This document shows, piece after piece, positions 1-11,070 of a stretch of DNA of 64,000 nucleotides. The stretch comes from Margaritispora aquatica (lineage: Eukaryota; Ascomycota; Leotiomycetes; Helotiales; Discinellaceae). The notes under the pieces are model-generated. The model was not told the DNA's origin and searched no databases. It saw only the letters and a list, made by a program, of their open reading frames with translations. The first letter of the stretch is position 1; the number at the start of each line of letters is the position of its first letter. The stretch spans positions 1,178,001-1,242,000 of the forward strand of contig VJWN01000009.1 in NCBI GenBank assembly GCA_007644065.1, given 5' to 3'. The translations under genes and the position numbers were made by a program.

Positions 1-2
1 CC

Positions 3-1766
3 ATCGCACATTTTGGCCTTGTGGCGTTAATGAGGGTGGTGGCGAAGCACATAGGAGATCTGAATGTGTTTACGCCTCCTCTTCTCCATGTGGCGGCGAG
101 TCGCGAGCTTTCAAACATACAAATGGTTGAGTTGCTGATTGCTCTTGGCGCTGATGTCAATGCCATGTATGAAGAATATGACAAAAATCCAAGATCAACT
201 GGAGCGGTAATCCCTTCTTACGCGGCTGGGCACATCCTTGCCATGGGGGAGCAGTGGTGGAACATCGATGCTCTGGATATCCTATGCAATGCAGGTGCAA
301 ATCTAGAAGCATTGGATGCTGATGGAAACTCGGTCCTTCAATGTGCTCTCAATGGCGCGAAGTCTGGGAGTTGGGGTCCTGGAGTCTGGCGAGAGGAAAC
401 CCTTGAAGTCTTGCTTAAACAAAACGTCAACATAAACATGGTCTCACCTAAGAACGGCCTGACTCCTCTAATGGCCGCCTTACAAGCAGACCGAAGTAGC
501 GATGTCATCAGAAAAATCATCGATTGTGGCGCAAACATCACATTAGGTAAAATGCCTGCCATTTTTGCCGCTATCGAGACAGAGGACACTGAAGTTGTCA
601 AGGTCCTGCTCGATGCTGGTGCGGATTTAAATGCATTGTACTACCCTGAAAAGCGGGAGAAATGGGGCTATGGTCCAACTGTTAAAACACCACTTTTGGC
701 AGCTGCCTTCAAAGATGGTCTCCCCATGAAAAAAAGAGGAGAAATCACCAAGAGGGAACAAGTTATTGAACTCCTGCTGCAACGAGGAGCCGATCCGCTC
801 GCCGAGCTTCCAGAACAGAACATGACTGTGCTTCACGGAATCGCAGGTTTTCACGGTTTACTCGAGCCTATCATAAAGACTGGTGTCAATCTTGAAATTC
901 GGGACAGTCAAGGCCGTACACCACTACTCGTAGCATGTTCCCGCATGGCAAACTCCTCGTACCACGTCACTGAGGACGAGTCCGTCCCGCGCGCACTCAT
1001 CAACGCTGGGGCCAACATCCACGCAGTGGACAACGACGGCTCCACTGCTCTGCACCTCGCATGCCAAGCACCTCTCCTGGAAACCGTCAAGCTGCTCATC
1101 TCCAAAGAAGCCTCACTTTCGGTGAAGAACAACGAAGGCTTTCCACCACTCTACTACGCTCTAGCTCATGAATACCTAGTAGACAAGATTAGAATGGTAG
1201 TAGCCCTCACAGACGCAGGTGCAGAAGCCTTCATCAGTGGACCCAAAGGCGAAACGGCCCTCCATCTCCTTGCGCCGCTCTTCATGAAACTTAGTCCCGT
1301 AACCTGCAAAGGCACAAGTGAGATGTACAAACAGCACCGCTTAGATCCGGAGAAGAGATATTTCGATGACGCGCAAGATCTGTACAAACACTTCCTCGCT
1401 GCCGGCGTGTCGCCTTCCGCTCGGGACGCAGCAGGAAACACACCGCTCTTCCCGTACGTCAAGACAAATAAGGGACGATGCGACTACTACATCATCAGTC
1501 CACCTGCAGAGGAAGATATCAGGGCAATGTTGGATAGTCACGATGTGCTTGCGGTTAACAACGATGGCGATACGCTGTTGCATGCTGTGGCGGCGAGGGA
1601 GGACAGAGATGAGGAGGTAAAGAAAGATGGGCTGTGGTTGTTTGAGGAGCTGATGCGGAGGGGCTTAGATCCAAGACGTGAGAATGGCGCTGGTATGAGC
1701 GCGTTGGATGTAGCTGCCGCTTGTGGCAGAAGTGATATCTTGGAACTTTTCGCAAGGGATGATTAG
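3..1766 (+). CDS. Ankyrin-repeat protein, 5'-truncated by window edge
   Basis: The reading frame is open from base 3 to the TAG at 1764-1766, with no convincing start codon, so the N-terminus lies outside the window. Roughly 585 residues are visible. The chain is built of ankyrin-like units that repeat the pattern TPLLxAA...LLxxGADVNA, for example LLHVAAS near the start, VVKVLLDAGADLNA around residue 200 and TALHLACQAPLLETVKLL around residue 345. The C-terminal unit reads MSALDVAAACGRSDILELF. No enzymatic domain, signal peptide or membrane segment is seen in this part; one could lie upstream. Ankyrin arrays are protein-protein interaction scaffolds and are abundant and lineage-variable in filamentous ascomycetes, often attached to NACHT/NLR-type N-termini, so no specific role is assigned. 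It converges on cdt2. Confidence 0.85.
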   Translation: MAHFGLVALMRVVAKHIGDLNVFTPPLLHVAASRELSNIQMVELLIALGADVNAMYEEYDKNPRSTGAVIPSYAAGHILAMGEQWWNIDALDILCNAGANLEALDADGNSVLQCALNGAKSGSWGPGVWREETLEVLLKQNVNINMVSPKNGLTPLMAALQADRSSDVIRKIIDCGANITLGKMPAIFAAIETEDTEVVKVLLDAGADLNALYYPEKREKWGYGPTVKTPLLAAAFKDGLPMKKRGEITKREQVIELLLQRGADPLAELPEQNMTVLHGIAGFHGLLEPIIKTGVNLEIRDSQGRTPLLVACSRMANSSYHVTEDESVPRALINAGANIHAVDNDGSTALHLACQAPLLETVKLLISKEASLSVKNNEGFPPLYYALAHEYLVDKIRMVVALTDAGAEAFISGPKGETALHLLAPLFMKLSPVTCKGTSEMYKQHRLDPEKRYFDDAQDLYKHFLAAGVSPSARDAAGNTPLFPYVKTNKGRCDYYIISPPAEEDIRAMLDSHDVLAVNNDGDTLLHAVAAREDRDEEVKKDGLWLFEELMRRGLDPRRENGAGMSALDVAAACGRSDILELFARDD

Positions 1767-2407
1767 ATAGTCAATTTGTTGCACCTTCGCAATTGAGGGA
1801 GGTTGAAGTGAGTGAATCTTTTCTGGGTTATTTAGAATTGGGTGTATATCAAAATTGAGAAATTTCTATAATTAAAATCTTGGAACACGCCATGAGTTTC
1901 GTAGGATGATCAACAATCACATCAACAACTTTAGTCAAGTGCTTGTCACATATCTCGGTTGGACCCTCTCGCTTAAAAAGGGGAATGCTCGCTATCCTAT
2001 CGTAAGCGAGAACTATTAAGATCATCTCAATTTTGAGTTCGCAAGTCATTTTAATCTTCAGCACAGGAAAATTCACAGAAGTAGCTTTAGGTGGTAACCG
2101 ATGTAACATTCACAAGCTAGGTTAAGAATTCATCATCGTTATTGAAGTTTCAATTGTACATTCGCTTACTTATACCTCATGGTAAAGCTCTGAGCAATAG
2201 CTATATACAGCCCAGGGGTTTGCTGTCTCTGTCACATATCCTAGTTCCTGACAAGGTATCCATCCTATCACGCACACGCGCAAGCCTGCGCTGCTCCAAA
2301 CACCTCCATATGCAAATTCTCACAGCCTGCTGGCGTTCAGCCATTTTCATGTCAGACATCGCCCAATGCAAACACTCAGGACTTTGTCGCAATCATAACG
2401 CAATAAA
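1767..2407. other. Convergent intergenic region, ankyrin gene / cdt2
   Basis: This stretch of about 640 bases holds the 3' ends of two convergent genes. It is AT-rich with no supported gene; the short open frames here have no coding character. I see no repeat or RNA gene. Confidence 0.6.
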
Positions 2408-4643
2408 TCAACACTCGTCGTCATCATACTTCTCACTCACTTCCGCCCATCCACAGCCCCAGCGCTTCCCTTCTCCCTCGCCACCAGTCCTTAAGCTGCG
2501 AGCATCATCGCCTTCCCGCCAGCAACGGACAAGATAGTCATCTCCAACCGTAATCAGTTCTCCTTCTGATGTCCAGCTCAAAGATCCGATTTCTCTGTCG
2601 TGCCCTCGTTTGAGTGCTGTTCCGTTGGTCGAGATAGGCACTGAATCTTCCAATCGCAAACTCAGGCCACTACCAACTCTTCGCAAAGTTGGTCGAGCTT
2701 GTTGCGTTGAAGAGAAGCTTGGGTTTTGCTCAATGTGAGGTTGCCATTTAGGAAAATATCTCTCATCTGTTGGGAACAGAACTGCACAGCCGTCACTGCT
2801 CCCAACTGCCAGTAACTCTGACCTGCCATCCTTAGGCTTTCGAATGGCAGACTTGACATAGAATGATGTTACATGCAAATTTGGATGTCGGAAACCATAG
2901 AGTGGACCTAGTCCTTCCTGGGTTGGCCGTTGGCTTGGCCGTAGCAGGTTAGAGGTCGAAAGTTCGGGAGCGTAGCCCAACATAAGATGAGCTGTTGAAT
3001 ATGCATACACGGTATTATCCTTACAAAGACTATACAGGCGACTTCCATCATGACTGAGATTCAGAGAACTAACACCAAAATGTCGCCATTTGTTATGGCT
3101 TTGAGGTTGTTGTGTATGGGACAGCGCAATCTGAGCCTTGCGTTTTGTGGCCAGGGAGCGGATATCCCATAATTTCAAGGACGAATCTGATTCTGACGCG
3201 GAGACAAGCAGATGTTCCAAGCCATTCCCGAGAAATTGAATAGCTGTAACAGAAACATCCCCTACTCTCCCAGCCGTCTCACCTCGGGAGGGTGTATCAG
3301 CAGGTCCAATTGTTGGGGCATGCTTCGACCTAGGTTTATGGACATCATAAATCGCATTCACACATCGGCCGTACTGTACTCTCTTGGCTGCCGCCCGTGT
3401 ATTGGGACGACCTGAATCAACTGGAGCGTATATGTTATGTGAAGGGCCCTCATAGCCGTTGACCCTTAAGTCCCATATCTGAATGCTACCATCCCTGCTC
3501 GAAGTGGCTAATATGCTGTTATTGTTTACTCCTGGCTGAAAACGCACTTGTTTCAAAGATGCTCTGTGGTTTCCAAGAATGGAGATTGTGGTTTGAGTTG
3601 TCATATCAATGACCCTGGCGCTCTGGTCGCCCGAAGCGGTAGCTAGGAGGCTGTCATCTTCCGAGAAAGACATGTCAATGATAGCATTAGTGTGAACACG
3701 GAATGCAACATAGGTAGATTGAAACGTTGGCTTTCCATCTTTAGCTGACTCTAGTAGCCTTACGCGGCCTTCCTCATCACCCACAGCAACTAAAGAATTT
3801 GCTTCACAAAGTTAGTAGCGCTTTACATTGAACAGATTTGAAAAATAGAACTTACTATTGAGGCCGCTGGCGCAAAAGGGTATGGTTCGTTCATTGCCCT
3901 CTATGCTCATGCTCATGTGGACGTCCTTTGGTGTGCTGTAAAACCTAGAAGTATCATCCTGCCAGTCTGTGAAGGCGTTAGCAAGGCCTGATCGAACTAG
4001 ATAGAGTTGACAAACCATTGACAGGGTACTCAAGATGTTGTCGCCGTGAACGTGATGTGATACCAAGACTTGTATTTAGCATCTGGCCAGCCATCCCACG
4101 TTCAGATATCGGACTGATACGCTTTAAAGGTGCCTTTGTAAGCTCAAGTTCTTCCACATCTGTCTCCTCTTCTTCCTCATCGATGTATTCCATATTTGGT
4201 GCAGCTCTCTCGCATGGAGACGATAAGATATTTTCCAAGTTCGAGTGACTATTGCTCTGCCGAGATGCATGCCTTGACGTGCGTTCTGGGGAAGTTTCTG
4301 GTGTATGAACGAGTTTTCTCTTCTTCGACGCTCTTGAAGAGCCAATGGGACTACTCTCCAAGCCATTGAGACTTCTAAAAGGACGAAGGGGACTTGACTG
4401 AATTGCATTTCGGTTTAGCGCAGGGGCGGTTATATCGTACAGGGCTTGTCTTGCGCTTGACTGGAATCCATGTGAGCGTGGGGTGAAGAATCTTCTGAAT
4501 TTCCTTGGGGTGACAGAGGGATCTCGACGTTCTTTTCTCCCATTAACTCCGTACGTAAGAGGCCTCGGTGGTGAAGAAGTTATAGCAGAGTGGTCGAAGG
4601 AAGATGGAGGTCCCATATCATCTGCGGGGGATGGCGAAGACAT
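2408..4643 (-). CDS. cdt2: Cdt2-like WD40 substrate receptor of CRL4 ubiquitin ligase
   Basis: Proposed exons on the minus strand are 4643-4064, 3996-3856 and 3789-2408, giving 700 aa. The introns are 67 nt (GTATCA...CTAG) and 66 nt (GTAAGT, CTAAC branch, TTTAG), and both joins keep frame. The N-terminal ~195 residues are basic, Ser/Pro-rich and probably disordered, with an acidic patch (DEEEEETDVEEL). From about residue 235 the protein is a WD40 propeller, beginning at AVGDEEGRVRLL as in the Cdt2/DTL family. Two WDxR motifs, WDLR near 347 and WDIR near 449, are the DDB1-binding DWD signature. Family role: with Cul4-Ddb1, Cdt2 recognises PCNA-bound Cdt1, Set8 or Spd1-type inhibitors and triggers their destruction in S phase and after DNA damage. 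It is divergent from spb1, with 328 bases between the start codons. The assignment rests on the family pattern; another DWD WD40 protein is possible. Confidence 0.85.
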
Positions 4644-4971
4644 GATTGTGTGGTGTTATACAGTTGGGATCTGCTGCAGACGTAGTATCATGTCCTGAGT
4701 TGAAAGTTTCCAGCTCAAACTAGAGTGACATATATCCTATGATATCTATCAGATACCTTGGTAATCCTCCCAAATGCACTTTACGCCAAAAAGCGCGAAG
4801 TCGTGTCGCGCTAGTATTAATGGGTCTGGTCTCCACAGTGTGGCTGCCGGGTAGTCGATGTGGCGGTGCTAGCCTTATCGCTGGATAGCGAAGAAAAAAA
4901 GTTCTCGAGATCTTGAAGTCCCAAGCAACATCCCCACCAGCGAAGTTAGACACTCCCAACTATCCGCGACC
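4644..4971. promoter_or_regulatory. Shared divergent promoter region, cdt2 / spb1
   Basis: These 328 bases separate two divergent start codons, so they must hold both 5' UTRs and both core promoters. No canonical TATA box is obvious. The gene spacing is seen directly; co-regulation is inference. Confidence 0.5.
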
Positions 4972-7587
4972 ATGGGTATCCAGAAGAAGCATGGAAAAGG
5001 TCGTCTTGACAAGTGGTATAAGCTGGCCAAGGAGAAAGGATACAGAGCTAGAGCTGCTTTCAAATTGATTCAATTGAATAAAAAGTATGGATTTCTGGAG
5101 AAGAGTAAGGTCCTGCTGGATCTTTGTGCAGCACCTGGTGTAGGTTCTTCTTGGTTCAATTGAGTGTTACAGCTTTTAACTTGCTTCTAGTCTTGGTGTC
5201 AAGTCGCTGCAGAGACCATGCCCGTGAGCAGTCTTATTGTCGGTGTTGATTTGTCTCCAATAAAGGCCATCCCACGAGTTATCACCTTCCAAAGCGACAT
5301 TACAACAGACAAATGCAGGGCTACGATTCGATCGCATCTAAAGACTTGGAAAGCAGACACTGTCCTTCACGATGGTGCACCAAATGTTGGTACAGCTTGG
5401 GTACAAGATTCCTTCAACCAAGCAGAACTGGTGCTTCAAGCGATGAAGCTTGCTACGGAATTTTTGGTTGAAGGAGGAACTTTCGTCACAAAGGTCTTTA
5501 GATCCAAGGATTACAATGCGCTACTGTGGGTATTCAACCAACTTTTCGCCAAAGTTGAAGCTACGAAGCCACCTTCTTCGAGAAACGTCTCCGCAGAAAT
5601 CTTCGTTGTGTGCCGAGGCTTCAAAGCGCCCAAGCGAATTGATCCAAAGTTTTTGGATCCTAGATCAGTGTTTGCGGAATTGTCAGATCCAACACCAAAC
5701 AATGAGGCAAAGGTTTTCAATCCAGAAATCAAGAAGCGCAAGAGAGATGGTTACGAGGATGGAAATGAGACCCAATTCAGAGAGGTACCCGCAAGCGAGT
5801 TCATTCAGACGACAGATCCTATTTCAATCCTGGGTAGTTTGAACAGGCTTTCTTTCGAGCAACCGCCGAATGGTGATGTGGCACTCGCGGCTCTTGACAA
5901 GCTCCCAGAAACAACCCAAGAAATCCGTGACTGCTGCCGTGATCTCAGAGTGCTTGGTAGGAAAGAATTCCGAAATTTGCTGAGATGGCGGTTGAAAGTC
6001 CGTGAAAAGTTCGGATTTGCAACTAAAAAGACTGCAAAGGATGCGGAGGAAGAAGTTGCGGAGGTAGAGCCCATGGATGAGGAGCTGAAAATCCAAGAGG
6101 AACTGCAAGCATTAAGTGAGAAGGAGAGCGGACGACGGAAGCGTGAGAGGCGGAGAGAGAACGAGAAGAAACAGAGAGAGATTGTACGGATGCAGCTTCA
6201 CATGACAGCACCGACCGACATTGGTCTTGAGCAGTCAGGGCCTAATGGCGAAGGCTCCATGTTCGGATTGAGGGCCATCGACAAATCTGGCGCTGTGGAC
6301 AAGATCGCTAAGGGCAAGATGGTCACATTAACCGAAGCAGAAAATAGGAGAGGAGAAGACAGTGGATTTGCATCAGGCGAGTCCGATGAAGAGAGTGATG
6401 AGGAAGAGGATCAACTCGACCGAGACCTTGACTCGATGTACGAGCAATACCAGGAGCAAAAGTCCAACACCGATGCCAAGTTTCGGGCTAAGAAAGCGCG
6501 GAAAGAGCACGAGGACGGTGACTGGGAGGGGTTCTCAGCCGAAGAGAACGTTAGCGACGGCGACCAGCTTGAAGGCGATAGCAGTGATGATTCTTCCGAT
6601 GAGGAGGGTCCATCCAAGCGATCTTTAGTGACAAATCTCGAACGGGAAGACAAGAAAACCGGAGGACTGTCGCGGAAAGCTGCGCAGTTTTTCGACCAGG
6701 ATATATTTAAGGATATTGGTGGTATCCCCGAAGAAGAACCTGAGGAGGAAGAAATGGATGATGGTGAAGAGGAAATTGATGCGGACCTTGCCGAGCTAGC
6801 GACAATGAGACCTGTTATAGCACAACAGGCAGAAGAGTCAGATTCCGATGCAGATATGCCTGATGCAGCAGAAGCCGACTCGGAGGAAAGCGACGAGGAA
6901 GATAACGGGTTTGAAGTCGTTAAGAGATCGAAAGAGGAGAAGCAATGGGAGGATGAAGAGCCAAGAAAAGATGGCAGGCTAGGTAAGAATTTCAAAGTCT
7001 CTAAAAAGAGAATACAGACTAATAATTTTCCAGACATCGACATAATCACAGCCGAAGCCATGACATTAGCCCAACAAATCGCCTCGGGCGAAAAGACCAC
7101 CCGCGATTTAATAGACGACGGCTTCAACAAATACGCCTTCAAAGACCGCGACGGTCTGCCCGAATGGTTCCTCGACGACGAAGGGCGCCACGACAAGCCG
7201 CATCGACCCATCTCCGCCGCAGGTGCCGCAGCTATCAAGGAGAAGCTGCGCGCACTGAACGCACGACCCATCAAGAAGGTGCGCGAAGCTAAGGACAGGA
7301 AGAAGTTCAAGGCGGCGCAGCGGCTCGAGAAGCTGCGGAAGAAGTCCGCGATGTTGCAGGATGAGGAGGGCATGACGGAGAAGGAGAAGGCGTCTAGTAT
7401 CATGAAGTTGATGAGCAAGGCGGCGAAGAAGAAGCCGAAGGCGCAGATTAAGGTTGTGGTTGCGAGAGGTGGCAATAAGGGTATTGCGGGTAGACCAAGG
7501 GGTGTTAAGGGTAAGTATAAGATTGTCGATGCGAGGTTGAAGAAGGATGTTAGGGGTGAGAAGAGAGCAGCGAAGAAGAGGAAGTGA
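4972..7587 (+). CDS. spb1: Spb1: AdoMet-dependent 27S pre-rRNA methyltransferase
   Basis: The start [19 protein letters not shown] is the conserved Spb1/FtsJ opening. Exons are 4972-5139, 5191-6982 and 7034-7587, giving 837 aa, close to yeast Spb1. Intron 1 is 51 nt and restores the AdoMet-binding motif DLCAAPGSWCQVA. Intron 2 (6983-7033) is also 51 nt, in frame and free of stops: GTAAGA donor, GACTAATA branch, TTTCCAG acceptor. Removing it creates [16 protein letters not shown], the conserved start of the Spb1 C-terminal domain. Order: FtsJ-type Rossmann methyltransferase (about 1-205), DUF3381-like segment, long acidic/basic disordered tracts, Spb1_C domain and a Lys/Arg-rich nucleolar tail. 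Family role: 2'-O-methylation of the 25S rRNA A-loop (Gm2922 in yeast) and 60S subunit maturation in the nucleolus. Convergent with lig4. Confidence 0.96.
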
Positions 7588-7970
7588 TCGCTTTGATATA
7601 GAAATGTATCATAACAATCTTTGCCATCAATCTTCAGACGAGATGCTGAACCGACTTTGTGTACCTGCGAGTCCATATATTAGCAATGAGGTGTACTCTT
7701 AATACCAATAGGTTTGATACCATAACGAGCATCTAAAGTGAGATAATGTTGCAAGGACAGTTCCATTCCACAATTTCACAACTTTTGAAAACGATGGAGA
7801 AGCATACAGAAACATGATTTCAATTTATCGCTCAAGTCATCTTTTTATATTGACCCTACTCAACTCTGGAGATCCTCATGAAATGCTAATATAGCAGAGT
7901 GGCCTCGTCATCATCATTCATTAACTCGTCCTCGTCCCAAGCCATAATCATACACTCTCCAATACAGTCC
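7588..7970. other. Convergent intergenic region, spb1 / lig4
   Basis: About 380 bases holding the two 3' UTRs of convergent genes. I see no gene, repeat or RNA feature. Confidence 0.6.
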
Positions 7971-10900
7971 TCAATTCGCAACCGTATACCTATCCTCATC
8001 CAACAAAGTCTTCTCTCGCCAACTATCCTCCAACCATGCAAATTTCACAATCCTCGGCACTTTTCCACCTCTCCTCGAGAAACCTTGTCTTAGCTCCTTA
8101 ACGACATCAGGATGCTCGCCTAGCAAGACGAAATGGGTGATGTTCTCATCGTCATCATCCTCGACTATCTTACCACCAGCAAAGAGAAATTGCTGCTTTG
8201 CGATGAACAAATCGATATCCTCGTTCAAGTCGTCGACAACTAATTTCACCACGCATCTCCTGAATATTTCAGTATCCAACTCGCCTAACCCCTTGCCTCG
8301 CTCCTCGAGCTCGGTAACGAATTGATTGGGGTCGAAGGCCGAGTTCTTGGGATGTATCATATCGTCCATTAGCAGCTTTAACTGCGCGGTCGTGTAATCT
8401 CGCGCATAGCTATCGCCATAAACATCCACATTCCCTTCGACGAATTCTCTATGCGCATCGGCGATAAAGAACATATGACTCGGTTCAAACGGCAGGATGA
8501 ATTTACTTCTCTCAGGACCATCAATCTCTGCCTGCTTGATGGCGTCCAGAATCCAGGCAGGCTTGACGACACTTTCCTCGCCTGCCTTCATTAATCCTGC
8601 GACTGGAACAGTGCGTTTGTCTCCAATACAGAACACACTCTCGTGGGCTGAGGAGGAAGCGACAACACTGCCACCGTTGCTCTTGATGATCTGCTCGATT
8701 GCTGCTTTTGACTTCTTGGACGGGTGCAGCATTTCACTCATCACGCAGAAATTCAAGCCTTCAAAGAGTTGCGTCTTCGGTCCAGCGTAAGGAGTTCTGA
8801 TCTTTGTGTCATTACCTGCAATGACAAGCTCTGTTTTGATCTTCTTATTGATTTTCCTCCTGCCTTCCGATTGAAATGCTTTTGAGTTTTGCTCCTGCAA
8901 AAGCTGATCCTTAAGCTTCTCGAATTCTGAAATGTTGAGCGTATCCTCCCATGTCTTATCTTGTCTCAGTCTTTTAAATCGAGGAAATCGAAGGGTGAAG
9001 CCTGTCGCAAAGCGATCTGATCCACCAAGCGAAGCAGCTTTAGCCTCAAGGACAAAAGAATCACACGGCTTGATCCATTGATCAGGTCTTTCGTGTTGGA
9101 TTTCACCTCCACCAAGCTTGATGTATTCATTGGGAGGATTGTTCTTGTCCCAATCCTGCCACTTGCCCTCTGTCAGAAATCTGATTTTGGCAAGATCTCC
9201 ACTCTCTCCACCTGAAAAACCGCCGCCAACTTTGAAGAATGAGAAGCATTTCATTGGGTTCGCCCCAAGCTTGATGTGATTGTCATCCGCTCTTACTCCA
9301 CACAGAAAAGATGCATGCTTTCCGCCTCGATGGCCTTGACCATAATAAGCTCCGATGACCACACAGTCGAAAGACTCCCCAAAACCTGTCATATATTCGG
9401 GTTTCACCTTGATCCAGTTATCATTTCGACTGTTGAGCTGGTAGGGCGAGCGTGGATTCTTCAGGACAAGCCCCTCTGAGGACTCGGCAACAACGCGACG
9501 CAATTCTTTGTCGATGTCTTCCACATGCGAAGTCTCCAGGTATTCATGAATTTCCAAGCGTTTGTCCACATTTCTGACACAGCGTTTCATGACAGCTCTC
9601 CTGTCAACGAGCACATACTTTGTAATATCTTTGCCGTTCAGATACAAACAATCAAATGCTCGGAAAAGTGGACGATTTCCTGTACCATCGTAAGGATTTG
9701 CCTTCTCAGAGATAGCTGCACTTTTCAAAGTGCCAAAACCGACGATTGTGTTGGTGACTGGATCCCATGTAATCATTTCTCCATCTAGAATGATACTTTC
9801 CACTCCAGGGTCGAATGCATCTTTGAGATGCCTGGTGAGAGCGGAGTCATCATCTTCAAAACTTTTCCCGTAAAGGTAGGTATAGTCTTTTCCCTTCCTG
9901 GACCAAAATCCGAATCTAAAACCGCCTGGGTATTTTTTGACATCATTGTCTTTTACCATATGCATCTGAATTCTCTCCCCGTCTAATTTTTCCTCAATCC
10001 AGAACTTGGGTGGCACCTTTCCGGGGTTTCCAGGGTCCTGCTCAGGGCAAAGTTTTTGCACCATTTCTCCGAATGCGTAAATAGAGAACTGTGCAAGCTG
10101 TGGTTGAAAGCATTGCATAGGCTCAATACCACGTTCCTCCGATACACGAATCTCTGGATCAGTCAACCTCCAGCAGACGCTTTTCAAGCTTGATGTATGG
10201 TTAAATTCAGATTCGCCATCAGGATGCCATAGCTGGGCTAGATTAGCACAGAATCATCGATTTGGTGTATGCATACATTGAGGAGAGTCTTTTCCGAAGC
10301 CCCAACTTTCATCTGCCTCAGAATAATGCGTATGAGCCACAGAAGCTCATCAGCATTCATTCTTTGGTAGAATTCGTTGAATACAGGTAGCTGGTCCTCT
10401 TCTTTCGACACTACGGAAAGCTTGTCCAAAAGTGCGTTAACTTCTGCAATCCGCATATTGCCAACTTCTGATCGCATCTGACGCTTCAAGAGCACTGCAT
10501 GGCACCGACCAGCAAAATCTCCTGCTTTCTGGGCCGCATCGGCTTTGCCTGGAAGCTTCCAATTCAATAGTAATTGTGCATCATCTGATGTGGAGGCAAT
10601 TTTGAGCATCTTGACTATTAATTTAGCAATGGCCTTTTCTTTTAGCCCGTACATGGCTCTGTCTTTATCATTCGCCGGGAGTATAAGTCGAAGCGCCGGA
10701 TAAAAATCATTGCCAACATTTTGACGCCATCTCGAGATGAATCGACTGATGATGTTGTCGCGTTGTTCGTAAGCTGTCATCCCCGCTCCACGTCCACCTT
10801 CTCTCCCTCTTCCCCCTTTGGCCGCCGGAGCTTTCTTCTTGTTATTCTCACTCAGAGGATTGAACAGAGTCGTGAAGAGTTCGTGGAAGGGAAGGGTCTT

Positions 10901-11070
10901 CGAGTGGTTGACTGGCTTCGGTGGGCATCTCGCAGGTTCAGCATTGCTTCATCCTTGGGCAGGAGACCTTCTTACCCCTCAAGTTGTATTGCTTCTGGAG
11001 GAAGATGGCCGTACATTAATTCCTCATCCTCCTCTGCAAGAAGATCCGGTGATTGGTATCTAGTCGCCAT
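7971..11070 (-). CDS. lig4: DNA ligase IV (non-homologous end joining)
   Basis: Best model on the minus strand: 11070-10976, 10928-10852, 10773-10277 and 10232-7971, giving 976 aa. The join at 10276-10233 (44 nt) restores KTLLN-LWHPDGESEF, where the family expects it. The catalytic lysine lies in EEKLDGER (near residue 305), with ligase motifs such as LDGEMITWDP and SEGLVLKNP. Two BRCT-like regions follow: one starting at TQLFEGLNFCVMSE and one at the C-terminus ending in the FAWLEDSW-type Trp motif. Role: seals double-strand breaks with Xrcc4/Lif1 in the nucleus. Odd point: the linker after HELFTTLFNPL is frame-shifted relative to TAYEQRDNIISRF. It can be bridged by a 78-nt intron (10851-10774, GTGAGA...CAG), but the skipped bases encode a Lys/Ala/Gly-rich linker resembling other fungal Lig4 proteins, so a one-base error or real frameshift is equally possible. 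Exon 1 and the 47-nt first intron are less certain. Confidence 0.92.

Noticed and set aside
6411..7676. A 421-codon minus-strand open frame across spb1
   Set aside because: It is the antisense shadow of the acidic/basic spb1 coding region: Ser/Phe/Leu-rich low complexity with no domain, and spb1 is certain on the other strand.
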